The notes: generated by a model not told the origin, from the letters alone. A stretch of 64,000 bases of DNA from Nocardioides zeae (GCF_030818655.1 NZ_JAUTAN010000001.1:372001-436000), one strand, 5' to 3'; shown: positions 25,908-35,708, counted from the first letter of the stretch. Made by a program: numbers and translations.

Positions 25908-26630
25908 CTACTCGGCCGCGGCGCGGCGCAGGGACTCGGAGAGACGCTCGGCGGCGGCGAGGACGGCGGGGGCGTGCATGCGGCCCGGCTGGCGCGAGAG
26001 GCGCTCGAGGGGACCCGAGACCGACACCGCGGCGATCACCTTGCCGCTGGGGGAGCGCACCGGCGCCGAGACGGAGGCGACGCCCTGCTCGCGCTCGCCG
26101 ACGGACTGCGCCCAGCCGCGCCGGCGGATGCCCGACAGCGCCGTCGCCGAGAAGGCGGCGGTCTGCAGCCCGCGCTGCATGCGGTCGGGGTCCTCCCACG
26201 CGAGGAGCACCTGGGCGGCGGACCCGGCACGCATGGTGAGCTGGGAGCCCACGGGGATGGTGTCGCGCAGGCCGCTGGGACGCTCGGCCGCGGCGACGCA
26301 CACGCGGTGGTCGCCCTGGCGGCGCCAGAGCTGGGCGGACTCGCCGGTGATGTCGCGCAGGCGCGCGAGGACGGGGCCGGCGGCGGCGAGCAGGCGGTCC
26401 TCGCCGGCGGCGGCGGACAGCTCGGCCAGACGGGGGCCGAGGACGAAGCGGCCCTGCATGTCGCGGGCGACGAGGCGGTGGTGCTCGAGGGCCACCGCGA
26501 GACGGTGGGCCGTGGGTCGGGCGAGGCCGGTGGAGGCGACGAGACCCGCCAACGTGGCCGGCCCGGCCTCCAGTGCGGTCAGCACCAGCGCCGCCTTGTC
26601 GAGAACGCCGACGCCACTTCCCTTGTCCAT
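25908..26630 (-). CDS. IclR-family regulator (NdgR/LtbR-like)
   Basis: A 240-residue IclR protein: winged HTH at about 5-65 ([20 protein letters not shown], then [20 protein letters not shown]) and a C-terminal GAF-like effector domain ([28 protein letters not shown]). In actinomycetes the IclR gene divergent from leuCD (ltbR, ndgR) controls leucine and related amino-acid genes. The start is placed at ATG with MDKGSGVGV because homologues begin there; an ATG 21 bp further upstream is possible. A dyad in the leuC promoter is its likely operator. Confidence 0.93.
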   Translation of the reverse strand: MDKGSGVGVLDKAALVLTALEAGPATLAGLVASTGLARPTAHRLAVALEHHRLVARDMQGRFVLGPRLAELSAAAGEDRLLAAAGPVLARLRDITGESAQLWRRQGDHRVCVAAAERPSGLRDTIPVGSQLTMRAGSAAQVLLAWEDPDRMQRGLQTAAFSATALSGIRRRGWAQSVGEREQGVASVSAPVRSPSGKVIAAVSVSGPLERLSRQPGRMHAPAVLAAAERLSESLRRAAAE

Positions 26631-26643
26631 ATGGCAATACTGA

Positions 26644-26675
26644 CGTCTCATTGCGTGGGACGCAAGAGGTAGGGT
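26644..26675 (+). promoter_or_regulatory. leuC promoter and probable IclR operator
   Basis: TAGGGT (26670-26675) is the leuC -10 box. Just upstream is a dyad: CGTCTCA (26644-26650) and TGGGACG (26656-26662), 6 of 7 paired, with a nested perfect TTGCG-N5-CGCAA (26651-26665). It covers the -35 region and lies in the 86-bp gap between the divergent starts, suiting repression of leuCD by the adjacent IclR protein. Confidence 0.55.
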
Positions 26676-26716
26676 GCTCCGCGTCAGATGACAACTGTGG
26701 CGTTGTTGGAGGAATC

Positions 26717-28150
26717 ATGGGCAAGGCGGGCGCACGCACGCTGGTGGAGAAGGTGTGGGACGAGCACGTCGTCCGGAGCGCGGAGGGCGAACCCGACCTC
26801 CTGTTCATCGACCTGCACCTGTTGCACGAGGTCACCTCGCCGCAGGCGTTCGACGGCCTCCGTCTCGCCGGTCGTCGGCTCCGCCGCCCCGACCTGACGC
26901 TGGCGACCGAGGACCACAACGTCCCCACCGTCGACTGGGACAAGCCGATCGCCGACCCGGTGTCGCGCACGCAGGTCGAGACGCTGCGCAGGAACGCCGA
27001 GGAGTTCGGGGTGCGCCTGCACCCGCTGGGCGACGTCGAGCAGGGCATCGTCCACGTCGTCGGCCCGCAGCTCGGCCTGACGCAGCCCGGCATGACGATC
27101 GTGTGCGGCGACTCGCACACGTCGACGCACGGCGCGTTCGGCGCGATCGCGTTCGGCATCGGCACCTCCGAGGTCGAGCACGTGCTCGCCACGCAGACGC
27201 TGCCCCAGGCCAAGCCGAAGACCATGGCCGTGACCGTCAACGGCTCGCTGCCCGAGGGCGTCACCGCGAAGGACCTGGTGCTGACCCTCATCACGCACGC
27301 CGGCACCGGCGGCGGCCAGGGCTACATCGTGGAGTACCGCGGCCAGGCGATCCGCGAGCTCTCCATGGAGGCCCGCATGACGGTGTGCAACATGTCGATC
27401 GAGTGGGGCGCGAAGGCCGGTCTCATCGCTCCCGACGAGACGACGTTCGCCTACATCGAGGGTCGCCCCGAGGCCCCGCAGGGCGAGGACTGGGACGCCG
27501 CCGTCGCCCACTGGCGCACGCTCGTCACCGACGAGGACGCCGAGTTCGACCGCGAGATCGTGCTCGACGCCTCCGAGATGACGCCCTTCGTCACCTGGGG
27601 CACCAACCCCGGCCAGGGCGCGCCGCTCGGCGCCAGCGTCCCCTCGCCCGACGACTTCGAGGAGCCCGACGACAAGGTGGCCGCCGAGAAGGCGCTCGCC
27701 TACATGGGTCTCGAGGCGGGCACCCCGCTGCGCGAGGTCAAGGTCGACACCGTGTTCGTCGGCTCCTGCACCAACGGCCGCATCGAGGACCTCCGGCTCG
27801 CCGCCGAGGTGCTCAAGGGCCGTCAGGTCGCCGCCGACACCCGGCTGCTCGTCGTGCCCGGGTCCGTGCGGGTCCGCCTGCAGGCCGAGGCCGAGGGCCT
27901 CGACGCCGTCTTCAAGGAGGCCGGTGCGGAGTGGCGGGGCGCGGGCTGCTCGATGTGCCTCGGCATGAACCCCGACCAGCTGGCCCCGGGGGAGCGCAGC
28001 GCGTCGACCTCCAACCGCAACTTCGAGGGGCGCCAGGGCAAGGGCGGTCGCACGCACCTCGTCTCGGTGCCCGTCGCCGCCGCGACCGCGATCCGCGGCA
28101 CGCTGTCGTCCCCCGCCGACCTGGAGCCGGCCACCGCCGGCGCCCGCTGA
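26717..28150 (+). CDS. leuC: 3-isopropylmalate dehydratase large subunit
   Basis: With LeuD it isomerises 2- to 3-isopropylmalate in leucine biosynthesis. The 477-residue aconitase-family protein has the three [4Fe-4S] ligands: Cys351 (GSCTNGR) and Cys411/Cys414 (GCSMC). [13 protein letters not shown] and the Ser/Arg-rich [19 protein letters not shown] are also intact. ATG follows GGAGG at about 4 nt in a leader of roughly 35 nt. leuD begins 17 bp after the stop. Confidence 0.97.
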   Translation: MGKAGARTLVEKVWDEHVVRSAEGEPDLLFIDLHLLHEVTSPQAFDGLRLAGRRLRRPDLTLATEDHNVPTVDWDKPIADPVSRTQVETLRRNAEEFGVRLHPLGDVEQGIVHVVGPQLGLTQPGMTIVCGDSHTSTHGAFGAIAFGIGTSEVEHVLATQTLPQAKPKTMAVTVNGSLPEGVTAKDLVLTLITHAGTGGGQGYIVEYRGQAIRELSMEARMTVCNMSIEWGAKAGLIAPDETTFAYIEGRPEAPQGEDWDAAVAHWRTLVTDEDAEFDREIVLDASEMTPFVTWGTNPGQGAPLGASVPSPDDFEEPDDKVAAEKALAYMGLEAGTPLREVKVDTVFVGSCTNGRIEDLRLAAEVLKGRQVAADTRLLVVPGSVRVRLQAEAEGLDAVFKEAGAEWRGAGCSMCLGMNPDQLAPGERSASTSNRNFEGRQGKGGRTHLVSVPVAAATAIRGTLSSPADLEPATAGAR

Positions 28151-28167
28151 GCTGACGAGGAGTCGTC

Positions 28168-28773
28168 ATGGACAAGTTCACCTCGCACACCGGCGTCGGC
28201 GTGCCGCTGCGCCGCAGCAACGTCGACACCGACCAGATCATCCCCGCGGTCTACCTCAAGCGCGTGACGCGCTCGGGCTTCGAGGACGGGCTGTTCGCCG
28301 CCTGGCGCAACGACCCCACCTTCGTGCTCAACGACCCGGCGTACGCCGCGGGCTCCGTCCTCGTCGCCGGCCCCGACTTCGGCACGGGCTCGTCCCGTGA
28401 GCACGCCGTGTGGGCGCTGCAGAACTACGGCTTCCGTGCCGTGATCAGCCCGCGCTTCGCCGACATCTTCCGGGGCAACTCCGGCAAGTCCGGCCTGGTC
28501 GCCGCGCAGGTCGACGAGAAGGTCGTGCAGCGGCTCTGGTCCCTGCTGGAGGAGAACCCGGGCACGACCGTCACGGTGGACCTCGAGTCGCAGACCGTCC
28601 GTGCCGGCGAGGGCCCGGACGCCGTCGAGGACTCGTTCGACATCGACCCCTACACCCGCTGGCGGCTGCTGGAGGGCCTCGACGACATCGGCATCACGCT
28701 CGGCCACGAGGCCGACATCGCGGCGTACGAGGCCGGGCGGCCGCGCTGGAAGCCCGTCACGCAGCGGGCCTGA
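28168..28773 (+). CDS. leuD: 3-isopropylmalate dehydratase small subunit
   Basis: Swivel-domain partner of LeuC. The 201-residue protein has the family hallmarks [17 protein letters not shown] near residue 16, [17 protein letters not shown] and [19 protein letters not shown]. It is preceded by GAGGAG and cotranscribed with leuC. A strong hairpin terminator follows 25 bp after the stop. Confidence 0.97.
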   Translation: MDKFTSHTGVGVPLRRSNVDTDQIIPAVYLKRVTRSGFEDGLFAAWRNDPTFVLNDPAYAAGSVLVAGPDFGTGSSREHAVWALQNYGFRAVISPRFADIFRGNSGKSGLVAAQVDEKVVQRLWSLLEENPGTTVTVDLESQTVRAGEGPDAVEDSFDIDPYTRWRLLEGLDDIGITLGHEADIAAYEAGRPRWKPVTQRA

Positions 28774-28797
28774 GCGGCCCCACCTCAGCACGACCCC

Positions 28798-28831
28798 GGG
28801 CGGGGCGGACCGACGACGGTCCGCCCCGCCC
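28798..28831 (+). terminator. Terminator of leuCD
   Basis: A perfect 14-bp stem (28798-28811 with 28818-28831) around a 6-nt loop, followed by GCGTCGT with no U tract. Confidence 0.8.
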
Positions 28832-28898
28832 GCGTCGTACCGGAGTGTGATCTGCCCCCGCAGCGGGGGGTTCTCCCCGCGTCCACCTGCCGTTCACC

Positions 28899-28904
28899 TA
28901 CCCT
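28899..28904 (+). promoter_or_regulatory. -10 box of a leaderless promoter (LTA-synthase-like gene)
   Basis: TACCCT lies 6 nt before the GTG start, with no ribosome site between. Confidence 0.5.
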
Positions 28905-28910
28905 CTTCGG

Positions 28911-30887
28911 GTGGTCATGGGGGAGCAGGAGCGCGCCGAGACGCGCTCGAGCACGTGGTGGCGCCGACGACGGGTGCTCGCCGTCGGTACGTCGCGGTGG
29001 TGGACGCGTCGTCTCCTCAGTGCCTTCCTGGGCGCGGCCGGGCTGTTCGTCATCGCGGTGGTCATCGCCCTCGTCCTCAACCTGACCCTGATGGGCACGC
29101 AGCCGCAGTACGCCTGGGACGAGCGCCTCATGCGGCGTTCGGGCCTCCTCGGTGCCGACGTGCTCGTGCTCTGGACGCTGCTCCTGCTCGCCTGGGCCGC
29201 GATCGGCCGGTGGTGGTGGACGACGGGCGTGGTCCTGGCCCTGGTGCCGCTCATCCTCACGGCAGCGCTCCGCAAGCTGGACGAGCGGCAGGAGCCGCTC
29301 TACCCGGCCGACCTCGCCTTCCTCAGCGAGCCGGGCTTCCTCTTCTCGATGGTGCCGCCCGTGCTGGCGGTGCTGGTGCTGCTCCTCGTGGTGGTGATCG
29401 TCGCCGCGGTCGGCGGCGGCGGTGAGTGGCTGACAGGCCGCCGCGGCCGACCGCGCACCCGCGGGCGGGAGCTCGTGACGGTCGTCGTCGTGCGCGCGCT
29501 CGTGCTCGTCGTGACGGGCCTGATGGTGCTGCAGCTCGGCCGCTTCAACCAGGACGGCAACGCCTGGCGCGCGCTCTACGAGGAGCGCGGCGCCCAGTGG
29601 CGTCCCTGGAGCCAGCAGGAGAATTACCTCTCCAACAGCGTGGTCGGCGGGTTCCTCTACAACATGCCGACCGCCGCGATGGAACGACCGGCCGGCTACT
29701 CCGAGGCAGGGATGGAGGAGCTGGCCGCCCGGTGGCAGACCGCTGCCGACGGCCTCAACGTGGACCGGACGGGCTCGTTCGAGGACACCAACGTGGTCGT
29801 CGTGCTCAGCGAGTCCTTCTCCGACCCCACCGCGCTCGAGGGGCTCGACATCCCCGAGGACCCGATCCCGCTCACGCGCGAGACGATGGCCGGCACGACC
29901 TCCGGCACCATGCTGGCGACCGGCATCGGTGGCGGCACGGCGAACGCCGAGTTCGAGGTGCTGACCGGCGAGCACCTCGGGCTCTTCGCCCCGCAGATGG
30001 TGGTGCCCTACCAGATGCTGGTGCCGAACTTCGCGACGTACCCCTCGCTCGTCGGCACCCTCCGCACCGAGGGCCACCGGGCCGTGGCTGTGCACCCCTA
30101 CCTCGCGGGCATGTACAAGCGTCCCAGCGTCTACGACACCTTCGGGTTCGACGCCTTCGTCACCGAGGACGACATGCGGTTCACCGACCGCACCGAGGAG
30201 AACCCCTACATCGACGACACGGCGGCCTTCGACGAGGTGCTCGCCCAGATCGAGGACTCCGACGCGCCGCTCGTCACCAACCTGGTGACGATGCAGAACC
30301 ACGCCCAGTACGGCAACAAGTACGACGACGTGCCGCAGGTCGGCACGGCCGACGGCATCTCCCTCGGGCCGTCGTTCACGCTGGCGCTCGGCGACTACGT
30401 GCGGGGCATCTCCGACACCGACGCCGCGCTGCGGGACTTCCTCGACGCCCTCGAGGAGAGCGACGAAGACACTGTCGTGCTCTTCTACGGCGACCACCTC
30501 CCGGGCTTCTACGGGGAGGGCTTCCGCGGCCTCAACGGCGACATCGCCATGCACTCGACGCCGTTCTTCGCCTGGAGCAACCGCGGCAACGTGCCCCTCG
30601 ACGCGGGCGTGAGCTCGTCGGCCCTCCTCATGCCCTACCTCTACGACGTGGCCGACGCGCCGCTGCCGCCCTACCTCGCGCTCCTGCGCACCTTCCACGA
30701 GCGCGTCGGGTCCGTCTTCCACGGCCAGATCGTCACCCCCGACGGCGACGTCGTGGCGGAGGAGGACCTCGACGACGAGCAGCAGCGGCTCCTGCAGGAC
30801 CTGCGTCTCGTGCAGTACGACGTCGCGGTCGGCGAGCGCTACGTCACCGACGAGATCTGGCCGGGGTCGACGGGGCAGCGGGGCTGA
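28911..30887 (+). CDS. LTA-synthase-family membrane sulfatase
   Basis: A 658-residue protein with a basic N terminus, about five membrane helices (residues 40-215) and a large extracellular alkaline-phosphatase/sulfatase domain. Catalytic features are VVVVLSESFSDPT (metal Glu), GGGTANAEFEVLTG with probable nucleophile Thr343, and FYGDHLPG with a metal-binding Asp-His. The family transfers phosphoglycerol to teichoic-acid-type polymers in Firmicutes; the acceptor in actinomycetes is unknown. A TACCCT box 6 nt before GTG suggests leaderless expression; an ATG two codons later is an alternative start. Confidence 0.85.
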   Translation: MVMGEQERAETRSSTWWRRRRVLAVGTSRWWTRRLLSAFLGAAGLFVIAVVIALVLNLTLMGTQPQYAWDERLMRRSGLLGADVLVLWTLLLLAWAAIGRWWWTTGVVLALVPLILTAALRKLDERQEPLYPADLAFLSEPGFLFSMVPPVLAVLVLLLVVVIVAAVGGGGEWLTGRRGRPRTRGRELVTVVVVRALVLVVTGLMVLQLGRFNQDGNAWRALYEERGAQWRPWSQQENYLSNSVVGGFLYNMPTAAMERPAGYSEAGMEELAARWQTAADGLNVDRTGSFEDTNVVVVLSESFSDPTALEGLDIPEDPIPLTRETMAGTTSGTMLATGIGGGTANAEFEVLTGEHLGLFAPQMVVPYQMLVPNFATYPSLVGTLRTEGHRAVAVHPYLAGMYKRPSVYDTFGFDAFVTEDDMRFTDRTEENPYIDDTAAFDEVLAQIEDSDAPLVTNLVTMQNHAQYGNKYDDVPQVGTADGISLGPSFTLALGDYVRGISDTDAALRDFLDALEESDEDTVVLFYGDHLPGFYGEGFRGLNGDIAMHSTPFFAWSNRGNVPLDAGVSSSALLMPYLYDVADAPLPPYLALLRTFHERVGSVFHGQIVTPDGDVVAEEDLDDEQQRLLQDLRLVQYDVAVGERYVTDEIWPGSTGQRG

Positions 30888-30978
30888 CCCATCCGATCCG
30901 CGACCAGTGCCGAAGCACGATGGTCTGGACCGGCCCCCTCGGTGGGTCGGCACGATCGACGATCCTGAGGAGCCATCG

Positions 30979-31800
30979 ATGACCTCCGTCCCCTCCAACG
31001 GCATCACCCTCAACGTCACCGACACCGGTGGCGAGGGCCGGCCCGTGGTGCTCATCCACGGCTGGCCGCTCAGCGCCGCGTCCTGGGAGAACCAGGCGAG
31101 CGTCCTCATGCAGGCCGGCCACCGCGTCGTCGCCTACGACCGCCGCGGGTTCGGCGACTCGGACAAGCCCGAGACCGGCTACGACTACGACACGCTGGCC
31201 GCCGACCTCGACGGCCTGCTCACCGAGCTCGACCTGCGGGACGTCACGCTCGTGGGCTTCTCCATGGGCGGCGGCGAGGTGGTCCGCTACCTCTCGACGT
31301 ACGGCGCGGACCGCGTCCGCTCGGCCGTGCTGGCGGCCGCGGTGCCGCCGTACCTGCTGAAGACCGACGACAACCCCGAGGGTGGTCTCGGTGAGGACGA
31401 CGTGCAGGAGTTCGTCGACGGCGTCACCGACGACCGCGAGAACTTCCTCGACGGGTTCACCACCGACTTCTTCTCGGTCGACGGGGAGCTGAAGGTGAGC
31501 GAGGAGGAGCGGCAGAAGGCGCTCGCCCTCACGGAGCCCGCCACGACCGCGTCGCTGGCCGGCTGCGTGAACGCCTTCGCGCGCACGGACTTCCGCGGTG
31601 ACCTGGCCGCCATCACCGTCCCGACCCTCGTGATCCACGGTGACGGTGACGCCACGGTGCCGTTCGCGGTGTCGGGCCAGAGGTCCGCCGACGCGATCGC
31701 CGGCGCGGAGCTCGTGGTCGTCGAGGGCGCCCCGCACGGCTTCAACGTCAGCCACGCCGCCGAGTTCAACGCGGCGCTGGGGGACTTCCTGGCGCGCTGA
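30979..31800 (+). CDS. Alpha/beta hydrolase (non-haem chloroperoxidase-like)
   Basis: A 273-residue cytoplasmic hydrolase. Catalytic triad: Ser95 in GFSMGG, Asp in HGDGDATVPF and His in APHGFN. The oxyanion segment LIHGWPLSAASWENQ and AYDRRGFGDSDKP match the cofactor-free chloroperoxidase/arylesterase group. ATG is preceded by GAGGAG at 6 nt; the longer in-frame extension from 30907 has no ribosome site. A terminator follows the stop. Natural substrate unknown. Confidence 0.92.
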   Translation: MTSVPSNGITLNVTDTGGEGRPVVLIHGWPLSAASWENQASVLMQAGHRVVAYDRRGFGDSDKPETGYDYDTLAADLDGLLTELDLRDVTLVGFSMGGGEVVRYLSTYGADRVRSAVLAAAVPPYLLKTDDNPEGGLGEDDVQEFVDGVTDDRENFLDGFTTDFFSVDGELKVSEEERQKALALTEPATTASLAGCVNAFARTDFRGDLAAITVPTLVIHGDGDATVPFAVSGQRSADAIAGAELVVVEGAPHGFNVSHAAEFNAALGDFLAR

Positions 31801-31824
31801 CGCCTCGCCGTGCAACCGAACCTG

Positions 31825-31864
31825 GCCGCTCGGCGTCCCCACCTCTGACGGGACGCCGAGCGGC
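31825..31864 (+). terminator. Terminator after the alpha/beta hydrolase gene
   Basis: A perfect 15-bp stem (31825-31839 with 31850-31864) around a 10-nt loop. It ends 24 bp before the next start codon. Confidence 0.78.
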
Positions 31865-31888
31865 GGCGTCCGGGCACGAGGGGGAGAC

Positions 31889-33097
31889 ATGGACGGTCGG
31901 CGGTCTCGGACGCTGGTGGCGATCGGTGCGGTGACGGGAGCGGTGCTCCTCGTCGGGGGCGTCGTCGGGATGGTGGACGGCGCGGGGTCCGGGCCGCCGC
32001 GGCCGGGCGGGGACGATACCGGCGGAGCGGTCGCGGCGCCGACGACCACGACCTGGGAGGTCGGCACCGCCACGCCCGTCGACGCCGCGGCGTTCGTGGC
32101 GCGGCAGGACGTAATGACCTTCGGCTCGGCCACCACGGCGGCCGGCGACGTGGCGACCGTCTGGGGGGAGCAGGGGGGGCCGCGGTACCCGGACGCCCCC
32201 GCTCCGGTCTGGGCGCTGGCGCTCCGACCGGCGGACGGCCCGGAGGTCACCCTGCTGCTCCCGGGGTCGGACCGCCCGCCGGCCCTCCTGCCGTACGGCG
32301 ACGGGTTCCTCCTGGCCGACCAGGACAGCGGTGCCCTCACGGCCGTCGACGTCGACGGCGGGACGACCCAGCCGGCGGAGACCGGGGCCTTCGGGGTGGC
32401 GGCCGGCGACGTCGCCGTCGTCACCCCGCAGCGGGACGCGGTCCGTGTGTTCTCGCCGGAACGCGACGCGGTGCAGACCCTCCCGCGCCCCGATGTCGAC
32501 GCGTTGGGCTCCGCTGCCGTGACCGGCGACGGGACGATCGTCGCGACGTGGTCACGGTTCGAGGGGGCACCGACCACGGACCGGGGCGCCGAGGCGGGCG
32601 TCGCCACCTGGGACGGCCGGCGCTGGGACGTCGTCGAGCTCGACCGCACACCGCCCAGCGGCAGCGGTCTCGGGGCGTCCACCACCTCCGGCACGGTGGC
32701 TGCCGCCGGCCGCCACGTCGTGGCCACCACCGCCGAGTCCGTCGAGGCGTCCGCGGTGCGGACGATCTGGACGAGCGACGACGGCGGGGCCACGTGGGAG
32801 CAGCAGGACCGGACGCCCTTCCCCGCCACGCTCGTCGACGTCGCGACGACCGCCGTCGGGACCGTCGTGGGGACGGGCGTCCCCGCTGACCTGGCACGGG
32901 ACGGGATCGTCCGGCTGCCCGCCGGCGGGCCCGCGAGCGGTGTCGCCGGGCCCGAGCTCATGTCCTCCACCGACGGGGACCGCGTGCTGTGGTGGGCCGG
33001 CGACGCGCTGTGGGGCCGCGGCGTCGACGGTGACGGGCTGTGGCGGAGCGCCGACGACGGCCGCGCGTGGACGGCCGTCCCGCCCGCGGGACGCTGA
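31889..33097 (+). CDS. Membrane-anchored Asp-box (BNR) repeat protein
   Basis: A 402-residue protein with an N-terminal signal anchor (TLVAIGAVTGAVLLVGGVVG, residues 8-27), a Gly/Pro/Thr linker and an exported domain. Two Asp-box motifs (SDDGGATW and SADDGRAW) mark a beta-propeller fold of the sialidase/BNR type; no sialidase catalytic arginine triad or FRIP motif is evident. GGGGGAG precedes ATG. Function not recognised; probably a cell-surface binding protein. Confidence 0.78.
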   Translation: MDGRRSRTLVAIGAVTGAVLLVGGVVGMVDGAGSGPPRPGGDDTGGAVAAPTTTTWEVGTATPVDAAAFVARQDVMTFGSATTAAGDVATVWGEQGGPRYPDAPAPVWALALRPADGPEVTLLLPGSDRPPALLPYGDGFLLADQDSGALTAVDVDGGTTQPAETGAFGVAAGDVAVVTPQRDAVRVFSPERDAVQTLPRPDVDALGSAAVTGDGTIVATWSRFEGAPTTDRGAEAGVATWDGRRWDVVELDRTPPSGSGLGASTTSGTVAAAGRHVVATTAESVEASAVRTIWTSDDGGATWEQQDRTPFPATLVDVATTAVGTVVGTGVPADLARDGIVRLPAGGPASGVAGPELMSSTDGDRVLWWAGDALWGRGVDGDGLWRSADDGRAWTAVPPAGR

Positions 33098-33211
33098 CCG
33101 CGGCGCGCAGAAATCCGTCCCGCCCCGTTGTGGCGAGGGCGTCGGCGACCTAGCGTTCACGATCACCACCCGCGGGGCACGGGGCCGCCCGGGGGCACCG
33201 GAAGGACACCA

Positions 33212-34078
33212 GTGAACAAGTCGCAGTTCGTCGACGCCCTGTCCGCGAAGTTCGAGGGCAACAAGAAGGCGGCCGCCGAGGCGCTCGACGCCGTGGTGGA
33301 CACCATCACCCGCGAGGTCGCCCGGGGCGAGAAGGTCGTCATCACCGGCTTCGGCGCGTTCGAGAAGCGGGTGCGGGAGGCCCGCGTGGTGCGCAACCCC
33401 CAGACGGGCGAGCTGATCGAGGCGGCCAAGAAGGCCGTCCCGAAGTTCACGCCGGGCGCGGACCTCCGCAACGTCATCTCCGGGGCGAAGCAGCTGCCCG
33501 CCGCGACCGTCGAGGCGGCCGGGGACGCCGCCAGCGGCCTCGTGGCGAAGGTGACCGGCCGGGGCTCGCGGAAGTCGAGCACGCCCGCGCCGACCGAGAC
33601 CGCCACCGACGCCGCTGCCGCGACGCCCGCGACGAAGGCGCCCGCGACGAAGGCGCCGGCGAAGAAGGCGCCGGCGAAGAAGGCGCCGGCGAAGAAGGCG
33701 CCGGCGAAGAAGGCGCCGGCGAAGAAGGCGCCGGCGAAGAAGGCGCCGGCGAAGAAGGCGCCGGCGAAGAAGGCGCCTGCCACGAAGGCCACGACGTCCG
33801 CTGCGTCGTCGACCACCGCGGAGAAGGCTCCGGCGACGAAGGCTCCGGCGAAGAAGGCCCCCGCCACCAAGGCCACGACGAAGAAGACCTCGGCGACGAA
33901 GGCTCCGGCGAAGAAGACCCCCGCGAAGAAGACCCCCGCGAAGAAGACCTCGGCCACCACGACGGCCGACGCACCGGCTCCCGTGGCGGAGAGGGCCGCC
34001 GAGACCCCCGGCCCCCGAGAAGTCGAGCGGCGACGCCTGACGGGAGCGCCGCCGTACCTCCCCCCGGTCGTGGTGTGA
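33212..34078 (+). CDS. hupB: HU-family nucleoid protein with long Lys/Ala/Pro tail
   Basis: A 288-residue histone-like protein. Residues 1-90 are a standard HU domain ([43 protein letters not shown]). The tail is built of AKKAP-type repeats, eight exact copies of a 15-bp unit at 33653-33772, and resembles eukaryotic H1, as in mycobacterial HupB. GTG with GGAAGGA upstream. The last 20 residues ([20 protein letters not shown]) look unlike the tail. Dropping one C in the run near 34012-34016 would give EKSSGDA and a TGA at 34037-34039, so a small indel is possible. Confidence 0.9.
   Translation: MNKSQFVDALSAKFEGNKKAAAEALDAVVDTITREVARGEKVVITGFGAFEKRVREARVVRNPQTGELIEAAKKAVPKFTPGADLRNVISGAKQLPAATVEAAGDAASGLVAKVTGRGSRKSSTPAPTETATDAAAATPATKAPATKAPAKKAPAKKAPAKKAPAKKAPAKKAPAKKAPAKKAPAKKAPATKATTSAASSTTAEKAPATKAPAKKAPATKATTKKTSATKAPAKKTPAKKTPAKKTSATTTADAPAPVAERAAETPGPREVERRRLTGAPPYLPPVVV
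33653..33772 (+). repeat. Eight exact 15-bp tandem repeats inside hupB
   Basis: The unit GCGCCGGCGAAGAAG is repeated eight times without a mismatch and encodes APAKK. Perfect identity including wobble bases implies recent expansion or slippage, so the tail length may vary between strains. Confidence 0.95.
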
Positions 34079-34133
34079 GCCCAGCGGAAACCGTGGGCCT
34101 CGCACCACGACCGTGGGGGGACGCGGAGGAGGG

Positions 34134-34751
34134 TCAGTGGAGCAGCGCGCGGGTGCGGGCGCCCAGGCCCAGGCGGGTCGCGGCGGCGAGAGCTGGGCCG
34201 TCGTCGACGTCCCGGCGCAGGGTGGGCAGGTCGCCGGGCACGGCGTCCGCGCCGCCGAGGGCGTGCGCGTCCGCGGACCCGGTGCCGAAACGCGGGTCGA
34301 AGTCCTCGAGCGAGGCGGAGTAGAGCACGGTGCCGGTGCCCTCGGTGTCCGCGACGAACGACGGCCCGGGGCGTCCCAGCATCACGGCGAGGGCCGCGTC
34401 GAGATCCTCCGGGAGCAGGGCCGGCAGGTCGGCGCAGAGTGCCGCCGGCCGGGCGTCGGGCCACCGTCGCCGCACCTCGGCGGCCCCCTGGCGCAGGCTG
34501 CCGTTGAGGTCGCCGTCCACGGGGTCGGGGAGCACGATGCAGCCGACGCCGGCCAGCTCGTCGGCGAACAGGTGGTCGTCGGTGAGCGCCAGCACCGCGG
34601 TCACGCGGGGAGCGGCCAGCGCCGCGGCCGCCGTGTCGAGCGCGAACGCCGCCGCGAGCTCCCGACGCGCCACCGGGATCGAGACCAGGCGCGACTTGCC
34701 GACCGCGGGAGGCTTCACGGGCAGGATCACGACGGCGGAGGATGGAGACAT
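34134..34751 (-). CDS. cofC: 2-phospho-L-lactate (phosphoenolpyruvate) guanylyltransferase
   Basis: A 205-residue nucleotidyltransferase of cofactor F420 biosynthesis (CofC/FbiD), which activates phospholactate or, in actinobacteria, phosphoenolpyruvate with GTP. Visible features are VVILPVKPPAVGKSRL at the N terminus (P-loop-like nucleotide site), ALCADLPALLPEDLDAAL and GTGTVLYSA. The ATG is taken from the family N terminus; the frame runs on upstream through the acyltransferase promoter. A GACAAT box lies 8 nt before it. It is convergent with hupB and divergent from the acyltransferase gene, as is common in actinobacteria. Confidence 0.92.
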   Translation of the reverse strand: MSPSSAVVILPVKPPAVGKSRLVSIPVARRELAAAFALDTAAAALAAPRVTAVLALTDDHLFADELAGVGCIVLPDPVDGDLNGSLRQGAAEVRRRWPDARPAALCADLPALLPEDLDAALAVMLGRPGPSFVADTEGTGTVLYSASLEDFDPRFGTGSADAHALGGADAVPGDLPTLRRDVDDGPALAAATRLGLGARTRALLH

Positions 34752-34871
34752 CGGGAGCGATTGTCGCAGCAGGTCGCGCGGGTGAGGGGTACGGCGGGGT
34801 CGGCCGCCCGGGTGCGGAGCGCCTATCCTCACGTGCGGCGCCCGCGGGGTGGTGTCGGTGAGGAGCAGACA

Positions 34872-35708
34872 GTGTCGGTGCGCAGGCTGAGCGAGCGCCG
34901 GGGGTGGGCGTACACGCTCGGGGCCTCCATCCTGAGGCCCACCCTGACGGCCGCGGTGACGCGGACCTGGGTGGGCGGCGAGAACATCCCCGCCGAGGGT
35001 GGCTGCGTCATCGCGCTCAACCACATCACCAAGGTCGACCCGCTCTTCGCCGCGCACTTCGTCTACGACCACGGACGGCTGGCGCGCTACCTGGCGAAGT
35101 CGAGCCTCTTCGAGGTGAAGGGTCTCGGCACGTTCCTGACCGGGGCGGGCCAGATCCCCGTCGAGCGCGAGAGCGCCGGGCTCTCGGCCTACGAGGCGGC
35201 GGTGGCCGCCGTCGACGCCGGTGCCTGCGTCGTGGTCTACCCCGAGGGGACCATCACCCGCGACCCCGACCTGTGGCCGATGACCGGCAAGACCGGCGCC
35301 GCACGCATCGGGCTGGCCACGGGCGCGCCCGTCATCCCGGTGGCGCACTGGGGCGCGCAGGACGTGCTCGCGCCGTACTCCTCCACCCCGCGGCTGCTGC
35401 CGCGCAAGCACGTGACGATCCAGGCCGGCCCGCCCGTCGACCTGGCCGACCTCACCGCCCGCGGCCGCGTCGACACGGCCACGGCGGCGGAGGCGACCGA
35501 GCGCATCATGGGGGCCATCACCACGCTGCTCGCCGGGATCCGGGGGGAGGAGCCGCCCGCCGAGCGGTTCGATCCGCGGGCCCACGGCGTGAGCGAGTTC
35601 GGGCGCCCCCGGGCCGTGGCGCCGCAGCCGGCCGCGAGCACCGACCGATCCAGCACGCAGCCGCACGACCAGCAGGCCGACCAGCGCCGCGACGAGGAGG
35701 ACGCATGA
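34872..35708 (+). CDS. 1-acyl-glycerol-3-phosphate acyltransferase (PlsC-like)
   Basis: A 278-residue membrane-associated lysophospholipid acyltransferase. The LPLAT motifs are present: NHITKVDP (the HX4D motif, with His-Asp spacing), GAGQIPVERES and VVYPEGTIT. It should acylate lysophosphatidic acid. GTG has GAGGAG 6 nt upstream and a TATCCT -10 box at 34824-34829. Its stop overlaps the gpsA ATG, tying acylation to glycerol-3-phosphate supply. The last 40 residues are a charged, disordered tail. Confidence 0.92.
   Translation: MSVRRLSERRGWAYTLGASILRPTLTAAVTRTWVGGENIPAEGGCVIALNHITKVDPLFAAHFVYDHGRLARYLAKSSLFEVKGLGTFLTGAGQIPVERESAGLSAYEAAVAAVDAGACVVVYPEGTITRDPDLWPMTGKTGAARIGLATGAPVIPVAHWGAQDVLAPYSSTPRLLPRKHVTIQAGPPVDLADLTARGRVDTATAAEATERIMGAITTLLAGIRGEEPPAERFDPRAHGVSEFGRPRAVAPQPAASTDRSSTQPHDQQADQRRDEEDA

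Noticed and set aside
26688..26897. Leucine-containing leader peptide (attenuator) before leuC
   Set aside because: The frame beginning ATGACAACTGTGG does have two Leu codons (TTG) but does not stop before leuC; it runs 69 codons into the gene, and no terminator hairpin follows it.
31889..33097. Sialidase
   Set aside because: Two Asp-box motifs are present, but the FRIP motif and the arginine triad of sialidases are not.
33653..33772. 15-bp repeats as a CRISPR or binding array
   Set aside because: The period is a multiple of three, in frame, and encodes the APAKK tail of HU.
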